From Brevibacterium aurantiacum (GTDB lineage: Bacteria > Actinomycetota > Actinomycetes > Actinomycetales > Brevibacteriaceae), in the NCBI RefSeq assembly GCF_007558825.1, contig NZ_VLTK01000002.1, positions 310,001 to 374,000 on the forward strand: DNA of 64,000 nucleotides, given 5' to 3'. The notes under the pieces were generated by a model. That model saw only the letters and a list, made by a program, of their open reading frames with translations. It was not told where the DNA came from and did no database searches. Position 1 is the stretch's first letter. Each line of letters opens with the position of its first letter. The position numbers and the translations under genes are program-made. Of this stretch, positions 36,900 through 45,556 are shown piece by piece.

Positions 36900-38708
36900 T
36901 CAGGCTGCGAATCGGATGATCGGTTCGCCTGACCTCACCGAGACACCGGAATCGACGAGCACCTCGGAGACGGTGCCGGAATGACCGGCCTTGAGCGGCT
37001 GCTCCATCTTCATCGCCTCGATCACGGCCAGGGTGTCACCGGCTTCGACAGTGTCACCGGCTGCTACGGAGACTGACACGATCGTGCCCTGCATGGGTGC
37101 GTTGAGCGAGTTCGAGTCGTCGGCCAACGAAGCGCCCTTGCGGCTGAGGCTGCGTTTGCGGCGCGGCACACTCGGGCTCGGGACATGCCCGAGGTCGGAG
37201 ATGACGTCCTTGGGTACCGAGACGGTCATCCGGCGGCCATCGACTTCGACCACAACACTGAAACTATCGGCTGCTGTGCTCATCTGATCTCCTGGTTGAG
37301 GGTCGGCAAGTGGATTGACGAAAGTAGTTTCGAGCCAATTGGTCCAGACGTCGAAGTCCTGGGCAAAGGCCTTCTCCGCGAGGAGTACGCGATGGAGGGG
37401 AAGCAGGGTCGTTACGCCCTCGATGCGGTACTCATCCAAGGCCCGTCGAGCGCGCGCCAGAGCCTGGTTCCTGTCGGCTCCGGTGATGATGAGCTTGGCC
37501 AGCATCGGATCGAAGTCCGTGCCGACGACGCTGCCTTCGCCGATGCCCGAGTCAAGGCGTACGCCCGGCCCGGCCGGAGTCCGGTAGTTCTTCACCGTAC
37601 CCGTGGCGGGGAAATACGTCGTAGGGTCCTCGGCATTGATACGGAACTGAATCGAGTGACCGCGAACCTGCGGGAACGCCTCCGGAAGGTGTTCTCCCGA
37701 GGCGATGCGCAGCTGCCAGGCGACGAGGTCGACGCCTGTGACCTCTTCTGTCACCGTGTGCTCGACCTGGATCCGCGCGTTGGCCTCCATGAAGATGATC
37801 GTGCCGTCGGTGCCCAGGAGGTATTCGCAGGTGGCCGCCCCGACATAGCCGACATGGGCGAGAACGCGGCTGGAGGCCTCGGTGACGAGTCGCTCCTGAT
37901 CGGGGGTGAGGAACGGCGCTGGGGCCTCCTCGACGATCTTCTGATTTCGGCGTTGCAGGGTGCAATCGCGGGTGGAGAGGACCTGCACGTTGCCGTGGGC
38001 ATCGGCCAGACACTGGGTCTCGATGTGGCGCGGGCGCACGATCTGCTTCTCAATGAGGCATTCGCCGCGTCCGAAGGCGCTGAGTGCTTCACGGGTGGCA
38101 GCGGTGTAGGCAGTCTCGAGGTCCTCGGCTGCGGCGCACGCGCGAAATCCGCGTCCGCCGCCTCCGTGCACGGCCTTGATGACGATCGGATAGCCGATCC
38201 TGTGGGCCACCTCGGCGGCCTCTGTCAGATCTGCGACGGCTCCGTCGGAGCCGGGAGCGACCGGAGCTGAGACAGCCTCAGCGACCTCCCGAGCACCGGA
38301 CTTGTCACCCAGGAGCTCGATCGCCGACGGGGGAGGACCGATCCAAGTCAGACCGGCATCGATCACGGCCTGAGCGAACAGGGCGTTCTCGGCCAGATAT
38401 CCGTAGCCGGGATGGATCGCATCGGCTCCGGAGCGTTTGGCCAGGGCGAGGATCTTGTCCATGTCGAGGTAGGTCTCCCCGGGACCGGCTCCGTCGAGGA
38501 GCCATGCGTCGTCGGCCAGATGCACGAAATCCGCGTCTGAATCCGCGCGGGTGTAGACGGCGATGGCTTTGACACCGAGGTCGTGGGCCGCACGAATGAT
38601 GCGCAGTGCGATCTCACCGCGATTGGCGATGAGGACGCGGCGCACAGCAGCTGTGGGGACGCGGGTGTGCAATGGTGCAGTCGACTGTTCGGGGAGAACT
38701 GTGGTCAT
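36900..38708 (-). CDS. accA3: Acyl-CoA carboxylase alpha chain (biotin carboxylase + BCCP)
   Basis: 602 residues from ATG 38708 with AAGGAG four bases upstream. The biotin carboxylase domain begins RVLIANRGEIALRIIRAA, the ATP-grasp region has GGGGRGFRAC, and the C-terminal BCCP domain has the biotin-acceptor motif EAMKM with the Lys at about 567. It is orthologous in position to Rv3285 (AccA3), the alpha subunit shared by acetyl-/propionyl-CoA carboxylases. No beta (accD) gene is in the window. It is convergent with the sigma factor, with seven bases between. Confidence 0.93.
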   Translation of the reverse strand: MTTVLPEQSTAPLHTRVPTAAVRRVLIANRGEIALRIIRAAHDLGVKAIAVYTRADSDADFVHLADDAWLLDGAGPGETYLDMDKILALAKRSGADAIHPGYGYLAENALFAQAVIDAGLTWIGPPPSAIELLGDKSGAREVAEAVSAPVAPGSDGAVADLTEAAEVAHRIGYPIVIKAVHGGGGRGFRACAAAEDLETAYTAATREALSAFGRGECLIEKQIVRPRHIETQCLADAHGNVQVLSTRDCTLQRRNQKIVEEAPAPFLTPDQERLVTEASSRVLAHVGYVGAATCEYLLGTDGTIIFMEANARIQVEHTVTEEVTGVDLVAWQLRIASGEHLPEAFPQVRGHSIQFRINAEDPTTYFPATGTVKNYRTPAGPGVRLDSGIGEGSVVGTDFDPMLAKLIITGADRNQALARARRALDEYRIEGVTTLLPLHRVLLAEKAFAQDFDVWTNWLETTFVNPLADPQPGDQMSTAADSFSVVVEVDGRRMTVSVPKDVISDLGHVPSPSVPRRKRSLSRKGASLADDSNSLNAPMQGTIVSVSVAAGDTVEAGDTLAVIEAMKMEQPLKAGHSGTVSEVLVDSGVSVRSGEPIIRFAA

Positions 38709-38831
38709 GGCGCTCCTTTGTATGATCACAGAACAATTTAGAGATCGACGCCAAGTGTTTGTAGGTCAGGGATAAAAACTTCGGCCGAAAACTTCAAAGG
38801 CTTCGGGCGTGTCCGTCTGCCCTCAGCGATT

Positions 38832-39500
38832 CTACTCGCGTGGTGACCACAGATCAGGCCAGAACAGGCCCGAGTCGCGGACAAGATCACGGATCACAGG
38901 GAGGCTGAGGCCGAGGACGGTGAGATGGTCGCCTGCAAGGCGTTGGACGAACGCTCCTCCGTACCCGTCGATGGTCAGTGCACCGGCTACGTGGAAGGGC
39001 TCCTCGGTCGCGATGTACGCCTCGAGCTCCTCAGGAGTGGGCTCGCCGATGAGCACCGATGTCGTCGATCGCTTCGAGCGGATGTCGACGAGCTCGAAAT
39101 TCACCGTCGACGAGTTTGCACGTCTGAGCACGGCGAGCGTGTGTCCCGAGTGCAGCTCGGTCCACGCCCCTGCTATGTCCGCCCACACCTCACGTGTGCG
39201 TTCGGCTGTTCCGGGCTTGCCGATCGCTTTGCCTTCATGTTCGAGCAGCGAGTCCCCGGCAATGATCACTGCGGTATCCGCTGCGGCCAGCTGCGCGGGA
39301 GGGGAGGCGAGCACACGGTCGATGACGGCACGCGCCTTCGCCTCGGACAGGGCCGTGGTGAGATCCGCGACAGAGCCCGCGAAACGTGACTCTATGGCGG
39401 ACTCGTCGACCTTGGAGACGATGATGATCGGATCGATTCCCGAAGCGGTGAGGATCTCTCGGCGGGAAGGGGACTGTGAAGCCAGGACGACAGGGATCAC
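38832..39500 (-). CDS. maf: Maf-family nucleotide pyrophosphatase
   Basis: 222 residues from GTG 39500, overlapping the stop of the upstream gene by four bases. The N-terminal VVLASQSPSRREIL motif and the later ADTAVIIAGDSLLEHEGK (conserved Asp/Glu) define Maf proteins, which hydrolyse non-canonical or standard NTPs (dTTP/UTP pyrophosphatases) and can affect division. It lies near accA3 as in the Rv3282 neighbourhood. Confidence 0.9.
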   Translation of the reverse strand: MIPVVLASQSPSRREILTASGIDPIIIVSKVDESAIESRFAGSVADLTTALSEAKARAVIDRVLASPPAQLAAADTAVIIAGDSLLEHEGKAIGKPGTAERTREVWADIAGAWTELHSGHTLAVLRRANSSTVNFELVDIRSKRSTTSVLIGEPTPEELEAYIATEEPFHVAGALTIDGYGGAFVQRLAGDHLTVLGLSLPVIRDLVRDSGLFWPDLWSPRE

Positions 39501-40447
39501 AAGGCTGCCTCAGCTTCGGGGACAGGATCGGCGTCTGTCTCAGGTTCCGTCTCCGCCAGCGCTGCGGGGACCGGCCTGCGTGCGCCCTCGCCCTTCTCCG
39601 GGATGTCGAGGCTGCGGTCGACCTCGATGGGGGCTTCGATGCGATCGGCGATTGCTGCGAGAACGGTCGAGGACAACTGGGCATAGCCCAAAGTGCTGGG
39701 GAACCGCCCTGACTCGTTGAGCAGTGATCTGCGTGTGGTCCCACTCAGCGAACCGGTGGCTCGCAGCGGAGTGGCGCGGGCAGCCAGGGCCGCCAGCCAC
39801 TGCGAGCCGGCGAGCACTCGGGAAGTCCTTCGCAAGGACGTTTTAAGTGGGTCCCGCAGGCCCGGAAGGCCGCCGAGGTTGGGGCAGACCAAGACGAAGA
39901 CGGTATACCTGCCCTCTCTCTGGAGTCGATTGATCGCCTGATTGAGCACGGGAATGCCGATGGTGCCGTGAATCGGGTGGATGATGTCGCCGGTACCGAT
40001 GGAGATGATCGCGAATCGACGCTGGTCGGTCCAGGAGTCAGAGAGCTGGCGCGAGAGCCAGGCGGAGCGCAGAATCTCATCGACTTGCCGCGGCAGGTCT
40101 TCGGACAGAGCTGAGGGGCGCGCGGTTGATTGGACGCGCACGGTTGTGCCCAGGATGCGGCCAAGCCCCCGGGCGATGAGGTTAGGCGGAGCCATCGTCG
40201 GGTCGTCGACATCGATTCCGCAGAGCCATGAGTCGCCGATGATCGCCAGCGCGGCGGAATCCTCGTCGTCGTAGTTGCGTGGGGGAGCGACCGCCTCGGC
40301 GAAGGTGGAATACGCCCGCTGGGCGTCGTCGTCGAACGCTTTGCGAAGCGCGCCTGCCTGGTGGCGGAGGAGACCAACGGCCGACGCGCCGACACCTACA
40401 ACGGTCCCCGTCATGGTGGCCAAGGTGTACAGCATGCGTTTTCCCAC
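39497..40447 (-). CDS. SGNH/GDSL-type hydrolase family protein
   Basis: 316 residues from GTG 40447, chosen for the very strong upstream AAAGGAGGG; ATGs further upstream lack such a site. A hydrophobic N-terminus (about 5-25), then a block I nucleophile motif AIIGDSW near 80 and a later ISIGTGDI. This is the SGNH/GDSL pattern of small esterases; the substrate is unknown. It is coupled to maf by a four-base overlap and divergent from the AI-2E transporter gene. Confidence 0.75.
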   Translation of the reverse strand: MGKRMLYTLATMTGTVVGVGASAVGLLRHQAGALRKAFDDDAQRAYSTFAEAVAPPRNYDDEDSAALAIIGDSWLCGIDVDDPTMAPPNLIARGLGRILGTTVRVQSTARPSALSEDLPRQVDEILRSAWLSRQLSDSWTDQRRFAIISIGTGDIIHPIHGTIGIPVLNQAINRLQREGRYTVFVLVCPNLGGLPGLRDPLKTSLRRTSRVLAGSQWLAALAARATPLRATGSLSGTTRRSLLNESGRFPSTLGYAQLSSTVLAAIADRIEAPIEVDRSLDIPEKGEGARRPVPAALAETEPETDADPVPEAEAAL

Positions 40448-40493
40448 GAAATTCCCTCCTTTAACCGTCATCATTGCACTTGTCCGAGCTTCC

Positions 40494-40508
40494 CAACAAC
40501 TATTGTTG
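40494..40508. promoter_or_regulatory. Palindrome CAACAA-CTA-TTGTTG
   Basis: A 6-3-6 inverted repeat that overlaps TATTGT (40501-40506), a possible -10 element only seven bases before the ATG of the AI-2E transporter. It may be an operator over a leaderless promoter. Confidence 0.4.
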
Positions 40509-40512
40509 AGTT

Positions 40513-41871
40513 ATGTCTGACAATGAGAAGAAGCAATCCCCGAATCGGTTCCGTGGGGCCTGGGAAGCGTTCCGTAGGGGCCGCAGCGACGGCCGTTCCA
40601 AACCTGCCGAGCAGCCTTCGCGTGTTCAGGACGTCAGCGCTGAGGAGATCGCGCACAGCCGCATCGAAGCCGAAGCCGTCCCCTATGTGGCACCGGGTCT
40701 CAAGCTCGCTGCCGCGTGGTCCTGGCGTTCACTTGTCGTGCTCATTGCCATCGGAGTCGCATTCTGGCTGCTGGCGAAGATCTCGAGCGTCGTTCTGCCC
40801 GTGCTCATCGCCCTCCTGCTCACGGCCCTCCTCGCACCGTTCACCAACTGGATGGTGAAGAAGGGGCTGCCCCGCGTCGCCGCCGCTCTCATCGCCTTCC
40901 TCGGGTTCATCGTCGTCGTCTCGGGACTCTTCACCCTGGTCGGACAGCAGATCTACTCGGGTATGCCAGACCTCGTCGATCAGGTGATCACAGGAATCGC
41001 CGGCATCAGCGACTGGTTGGCCAGCAGGCCCTTCGGTCTGGACGCGTCGACGGTCACCCGTTATATCAACGATTCACTCGATGCGGCCACGAACTTCTTC
41101 CAGAACAACAGTTCCCAGCTTCTCGGCGGAGCATTGCAGGCGACGTCATCGGTCGGCACCTTCCTCACCGGTGCCGCGGTGTGCCTGTTCGCGACCTTCT
41201 TCTTCCTCTATGACGGAGAGAAGATCTTCCGCTGGGCCATGCGTCTGCTGCCGCTGCCGGCTCAGCCAGTCGCCACCGGAGCGTCGGAGCGTGGCTGGAC
41301 CACCCTCGTCCAGTATGTGCGTGTCCAGGTCCTCGTGGCCGGTGTCGACGCCATCGGCATCGGCATCGGTGCGGCCTTCCTCGGGATCCCCCTGGTCATT
41401 CCGATGACGGTGCTCGTGTTCCTGGCCTCGTTCGTCCCCGTTGTCGGTGCGATCGCCTCGGGCGTCGTGGCTGTGTTGGTGGCCCTGGTCTCAAGCGGTC
41501 CTGTCAGTGCCCTGATCATGCTGGGCGTAGTCCTCGCCGTGCAGCAGATCGAGAGCCAGGTCCTGCAGCCCTTCCTCATGGGCAAGGCCGTGTCCGTCCA
41601 CCCCTTGGCAGTCATCCTCGCGGTGACCGGTGGTGGCTTCCTGTTCGGCATCGTCGGCGCACTGTTCGCTGTTCCTCTGGTCGCCGTCCTCAATACGGTG
41701 GTGACCTACATCGTCCGTGCCAAGAATCCGACCAGTGCCTCCGATCGTGAAGGGGATGAGGCAGCGGCCGTTCTCGAGCGAGCAAAGGAAAAGCTCGATG
41801 CCGCTGTCCACGAGGCTGCGGTCGAGTCATCTGAAGGTGACGCGACGAAGGGCGACACTCGGACCGACTGA
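40513..41871 (+). CDS. AI-2E family transporter
   Basis: 452 residues. A polar N-terminus, about eight hydrophobic helices and the family's conserved regions (AAAWSWRSLVVLIAIGVAFW; PVVGAIASGVVAVLVALV; QQIESQVLQPFLMG). Members are thought to export small molecules, and for some, autoinducer-2 or Na+/H+ exchange has been reported. The charged C-terminal tail (AKEKLDAAVHEAAVESSEGD) is cytoplasmic. It corresponds to Rv1101c. Confidence 0.88.
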   Translation: MSDNEKKQSPNRFRGAWEAFRRGRSDGRSKPAEQPSRVQDVSAEEIAHSRIEAEAVPYVAPGLKLAAAWSWRSLVVLIAIGVAFWLLAKISSVVLPVLIALLLTALLAPFTNWMVKKGLPRVAAALIAFLGFIVVVSGLFTLVGQQIYSGMPDLVDQVITGIAGISDWLASRPFGLDASTVTRYINDSLDAATNFFQNNSSQLLGGALQATSSVGTFLTGAAVCLFATFFFLYDGEKIFRWAMRLLPLPAQPVATGASERGWTTLVQYVRVQVLVAGVDAIGIGIGAAFLGIPLVIPMTVLVFLASFVPVVGAIASGVVAVLVALVSSGPVSALIMLGVVLAVQQIESQVLQPFLMGKAVSVHPLAVILAVTGGGFLFGIVGALFAVPLVAVLNTVVTYIVRAKNPTSASDREGDEAAAVLERAKEKLDAAVHEAAVESSEGDATKGDTRTD

Positions 41872-41891
41872 GTGGGGCCGAGCCGGTGGAT

Positions 41892-41931
41892 CAGCACAAT
41901 GAATGAAGCAGCAGCACAATGAATGAAGCAG
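41892..41931. repeat. Perfect 20-bp tandem duplication after the AI-2E transporter
   Basis: CAGCACAATGAATGAAGCAG occurs twice in direct succession (41892-41911, 41912-41931). The second copy overlaps the left arm of the following terminator hairpin. Confidence 0.9.
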
Positions 41932-41967
41932 TGGGCGGGTGATGATCACCCGCCCACTGCTTCATTC
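41921..41967. terminator. Bidirectional terminator between AI-2E transporter and greA
   Basis: A perfect 23-bp inverted repeat (41921-41943 and 41945-41967) around one central base, between convergent genes. The arms are GC-rich in the middle (GTGGGCGGGTGAT). Confidence 0.9.
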
Positions 41968-42000
41968 TGCTTGGTGGCTGAACCCGTTCGGGTCCATCGA

Positions 42001-42495
42001 TCAGCCGGAGAAAGGCTCGATGCCCGTGACCTCGACCTTGATCTCCTTGCCGTTGGGAGCTTCGTAGCTGGTCTTTCCTCCGACGGCGACACCGAGCACC
42101 GCGGCGCCCAGTGGGGACTTCTCCGAAAACACGTCGATATCCGAATCGCCGGCGATCTCACGGCTGCCCAGCAGGAACCGCATCTCGTTTCCGGCCACCT
42201 TCGCGGTGACGACGGAACCGGGGGAGACGGTTTTTCCATCGCTGTCGCTGGATCCGACCTTCGCGGACTGCAGGAGCAGCTCGAGCTGGCGAATGCGAGC
42301 CTCCTGTTTGCCCTGCTCCTCGCGCGCCGCGTGGTAGCCGCCGTTCTCCTTCAAGTCACCCTCGTCGCGGGCGGCTTCGATCTTCTCAGCAATCTCTGCA
42401 CGTCCCGGTCCGGAGAGGTGTTCAAGTTCCTGCGACAGGCGGTCGAAGGCTTCCTGAGTCAACCATGTTTCTTCCTGGGTGACATCCTCGGTCAT
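42001..42495 (-). CDS. greA: Transcription elongation factor GreA
   Basis: 164 residues from ATG 42495 with AAGGAG five bases upstream. An N-terminal coiled coil (AEIAEKIEAARDEGDLKENG; acidic tip with Asp-Glu-Gly-Asp) and C-terminal FKBP-like domain (SPLGAAVLGVAVGGKTSYEA). It stimulates transcript cleavage in backtracked RNA polymerase. Corresponds to Rv1080c. Confidence 0.96.
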   Translation of the reverse strand: MTEDVTQEETWLTQEAFDRLSQELEHLSGPGRAEIAEKIEAARDEGDLKENGGYHAAREEQGKQEARIRQLELLLQSAKVGSSDSDGKTVSPGSVVTAKVAGNEMRFLLGSREIAGDSDIDVFSEKSPLGAAVLGVAVGGKTSYEAPNGKEIKVEVTGIEPFSG

Positions 42496-42548
42496 GACTT
42501 CTCCTTCTTCGGTTCGGTGCACTGACAGGCGCGTCAGGCAACGAAAAA

Positions 42549-42569
42549 CCGGGCGTTGGGTACGCCCGG
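42549..42569 (-). terminator. Intrinsic terminator downstream of DUF4307 gene
   Basis: Stem CCGGGCGT / ACGCCCGG with a five-base loop. On the minus strand it is followed directly by TTTTT (42548-42544). It separates the DUF4307 gene from greA and is the clearest intrinsic terminator in the window. Confidence 0.85.
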
Positions 42570-42708
42570 ATGTTGAATGAAACTACAGTCTAACGCATCT
42601 GCTCGCGAAAACGATGATCTCCGTCACGCGCGCTTACAGATGTTGTGGGCGGTGTGTTCGTGTCGGATGCGAGGCGCATCGTGCTCCACAGGAAGCGTGC
42701 AGAAGTTG

Positions 42709-43134
42709 CTATTCGAACCAGCAGGCGTCGGCGTGCCCGGACGACGCGAATTGTGTCGTGGCCAGATCGACGTCCATCTGTCTGGGCGAGTTGGGGTCGG
42801 CGGCGGGATCGGCCGGGAGCGTGATCTCGGTGAAGCCGACAATGGCCTCATTATCGTTCGTCGCCTGCACGATGCAGTGAACATCCCGATCCTGATCAGG
42901 AAATATTGCCACTGTGACCTGTGTTAACGAAGAGTCGACAACTGAATAGTCGAGTGTCTTGGGGGTCGTGGGACTGGTCTGTGGACGAAATGCCACAAAC
43001 GCAATCGCGATGATCAGGGCAGAGACGATGACGACGGCGATGATCTTGGCTGTTTTTCCGAGATGCCGTTTGGGCTCGCGGACACGGCCGTATCGATCAT
43101 CATGCAGTGGCTTGTCCACTGTTACCTCAGTCAT
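42709..43134 (-). CDS. DUF4307 domain-containing membrane protein
   Basis: 141 residues from ATG 43134 (AGGA five bases upstream). A single transmembrane helix at about 30-50 (IIAVVIVSALIIAIAFVAF), then an extracytoplasmic beta-rich domain that ends ATTQFASSGHADACWFE. Corresponds to Rv1081c, always between greA and mca. The function is unknown. It is divergent from mca. Confidence 0.88.
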   Translation of the reverse strand: MTEVTVDKPLHDDRYGRVREPKRHLGKTAKIIAVVIVSALIIAIAFVAFRPQTSPTTPKTLDYSVVDSSLTQVTVAIFPDQDRDVHCIVQATNDNEAIVGFTEITLPADPAADPNSPRQMDVDLATTQFASSGHADACWFE

Positions 43135-43258
43135 TGAATTCCTCATCTACGAACATTGCGCACTAATCTAGAGTAGTCGATCCGTCTCCTGCGATCATTT
43201 CAGCCATTGCGCAGGAAACGGAACGTCACCAGGCTGAATCGAAAGGGACACACCAAAC

Positions 43259-44251
43259 ATGACTTCGCTTCCGTACCATGGACTGCGTCTGCTGACGGTT
43301 CATGCTCATCCTGACGACGAATCCTCGAAAGGTGCGGCCACGAGTGCGAAGTACGCGGCACTCGGAGCTCGAGTCCTCATCGCCAGCATGACCGGTGGTG
43401 AAGCCGGAGACATCCTCAACCCTGCACTGCTGCAGAGCCCGAAGGCCAGCCGCGATATCGCGGGCCTGCGTCGCGAGGAGATGGCCACGGCCGCAGCGGC
43501 TCTGGGCGCCGAGCACGTGTGGGTCGGTCACGTCGATTCAGGACTGCCCGATGGTGACTTCGACAACCAGACGCCTCCCGGCTGCTTCTACCGTGTCCCC
43601 GACGAGGTGGCCATGCTGCCCCTGGTGCACATCATTCGCAGCTTCCGACCTCAGGTTGTGACGACTTACGACGAGCTGGGCGGGTACCCTCACCCCGATC
43701 ACATCAAAAACCATGCCGTGACGATGGCGGCTGTGGCGGCCGCAGCCGACCCGGAGAAGAATCCGGAACTCGGCGAACCGTGGCAGGTCGAGAAGGTCTA
43801 CTTCAATCAGGACCTGTCCGCGAAGAAGTGGGTGACCATCCACGAGAAGATGACAGAGGCGGGTCTCGAGTCGCCCTTCGCCGACCACATCGAGGACTTC
43901 AAGAAGCGCGATGCCCAGCGGGTCAACTGGTTGAGCACGACGATCGACTGCGCGGAGTTCTTTCCCTCACGTGATCGTGCTCTTCTCTCTCACGCCACAC
44001 AGATCGACCCGGAGGGCGGGTTCTTCTCCGCCTCGCGTAAAGCCGCGCGGACGTATTGGCCCACGGAGGAGTTCGAACTGGCTGTCGACAACACCGGCCG
44101 GACGCCTCTGACTCCCGGCGTTGATTTCCAAGAGACGGACCTCTTCGCCTCGGTGACCATGGATGATGGCCGCAAGGTGCCGGCAGAGGGCATGCTTCCT
44201 GCATCACCAGACGAAGACGACTACGACGAAGTGACAGGTGAGAGTGCATGA
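43259..44251 (+). CDS. mca: Mycothiol S-conjugate amidase Mca
   Basis: 330 residues. The zinc-site residues H17 and D20 (HAHPDDES) and H148 (YPHPDH) are visible, and the sequence continues with the Mca-type C-terminus rather than that of MshB. Mca cleaves mycothiol conjugates of electrophiles and drugs, releasing mercapturic acids for export. Its presence shows that the organism makes mycothiol. The next gene overlaps by four bases. Confidence 0.95.
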   Translation: MTSLPYHGLRLLTVHAHPDDESSKGAATSAKYAALGARVLIASMTGGEAGDILNPALLQSPKASRDIAGLRREEMATAAAALGAEHVWVGHVDSGLPDGDFDNQTPPGCFYRVPDEVAMLPLVHIIRSFRPQVVTTYDELGGYPHPDHIKNHAVTMAAVAAAADPEKNPELGEPWQVEKVYFNQDLSAKKWVTIHEKMTEAGLESPFADHIEDFKKRDAQRVNWLSTTIDCAEFFPSRDRALLSHATQIDPEGGFFSASRKAARTYWPTEEFELAVDNTGRTPLTPGVDFQETDLFASVTMDDGRKVPAEGMLPASPDEDDYDEVTGESA

Positions 44252-44607
44252 ATCTGGCTGCAGCGCAGGGCGCGACCCCCAGCGGAGGCCCTGACCCCGA
44301 TCTGGTCACTCCCGGCACGATCGGCTTCCTGTCGACTTTGGTGATCGTCATCTTCGTGATCTTCCTCATTCGTGACGCGCTCAAACGAGTTCGGCGTGTG
44401 CGCGCACGGGCCCATGCCGATGATGCGTATCCGATCCCGATGCGCAAGCATGCTGTGCCCAACCAGTCGAAGCTCTCAGGCGAGTCTGCACCGGTCGCGG
44501 AAGAGGAATCGTCGCCGGTCGAGACCGAGAATTCGAAGACAGAGGACGGCGACGCCGGGCAGGGCGAACCAGAGCAGAGCGTCGAGCAGCACAAGCCCTT
44601 CAGCTGA
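44248..44607 (+). CDS. Small single-pass membrane protein (Rv1083-like position)
   Basis: 119 residues. One transmembrane helix (about 27-45, FLSTLVIVIFVIFLIRDAL), then a basic stretch and a Ser/Glu-rich disordered tail. The start overlaps the mca stop (ATGA). Rv1083 occupies the same place after mca. The function is unknown. Confidence 0.78.
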   Translation: MNLAAAQGATPSGGPDPDLVTPGTIGFLSTLVIVIFVIFLIRDALKRVRRVRARAHADDAYPIPMRKHAVPNQSKLSGESAPVAEEESSPVETENSKTEDGDAGQGEPEQSVEQHKPFS

Positions 44608-44633
44608 GTACGAGCCCAGCCGGCAGCAGGCGC

Positions 44634-45419
44634 CTAGTAGGCGGCCACCGCGGCGACAAGGAGTGCGGCAAGATGGCAGCCGTAGCCGGCGATAGTGAGG
44701 ATATGGAAGATCTCGTGGAAGCCGAGCCACTTCGGTGAGGGATTGGGCTTTTTGATTCCGTAGATCACGGCACCGACGACATAGCAGACTCCGCCTGCCA
44801 CGACGAGGATTCCCACTGCGGGATTGCTCGCCCAGATCTGGGGGATGTAGCCGACTCCGGCGACGCCGAAGCCCACATAGATGGGAACGAAGAGCCACCT
44901 CGGCGCGGTTGTGAAGATGGTCCTGAAGGCCGCCCCCAGAATGGCTGCGCCCCAGAGGACGGACAGGAGCAGGATCGTCTGGTCTGTGCGCAGGGTCAGC
45001 ACCGCCAGGGGCGTATATGTTCCCGCGGTGATGAGGAAGATGTTCGCATGGTCGAGTCGGCGCAGGATCAGTCGAGCCCGAGTGCGCCACCGTCCCCGGT
45101 GGTAGACAGCGGAGGTCCCGAAGAGCAGCATCCCGGTGATGGCGAAGATCGCGGCGGCGATCCGCGATTCGATGGTGGGGGAGATGATGACAAGAGCCAG
45201 GCCGCCGACCATCGCCAATGGAAAGGCTGCGGCATGGAACCAGCCACGCAGCTTGGGTTTGACCTGACCGGCCAACTTGTCCAACTCACGCCGCAGAGCC
45301 GAGCGCCTGCGGGCAATGTGCACAGGGTAGCCGGACCGCGACTCAGCTGAGGGTGTGGAGTCGACTGACCGCTGACCTTCGGAGCCGGGTGAAGATGGTT
45401 CAGTGACTGGAGCGTTCAT
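44634..45419 (-). CDS. Hemolysin III / PAQR family membrane protein
   Basis: 261 residues with seven hydrophobic helices. PAQR signatures: AVYHRGRW, RRLDHANIFLITAGTYTP and FHEIFHILTIAG, whose His/Asp residues bind a metal in this hydrolase-like superfamily. The function in bacteria is uncertain, possibly membrane-fluidity homeostasis. Corresponds to Rv1085c. Confidence 0.92.
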   Translation of the reverse strand: MNAPVTEPSSPGSEGQRSVDSTPSAESRSGYPVHIARRRSALRRELDKLAGQVKPKLRGWFHAAAFPLAMVGGLALVIISPTIESRIAAAIFAITGMLLFGTSAVYHRGRWRTRARLILRRLDHANIFLITAGTYTPLAVLTLRTDQTILLLSVLWGAAILGAAFRTIFTTAPRWLFVPIYVGFGVAGVGYIPQIWASNPAVGILVVAGGVCYVVGAVIYGIKKPNPSPKWLGFHEIFHILTIAGYGCHLAALLVAAVAAY

Positions 45420-45556
45420 GGTTCCAGGATATCGACCTCAGCTGAGGGAACGTGCAACGCCACCGCCGGCGGAGCCGACGACGACGTGAAGCCGTTCGGG
45501 ATAGTACTGTGTAAGGTGGTCGAACCGACCGGATATCGAGTGTGAAAGAGGACAGT

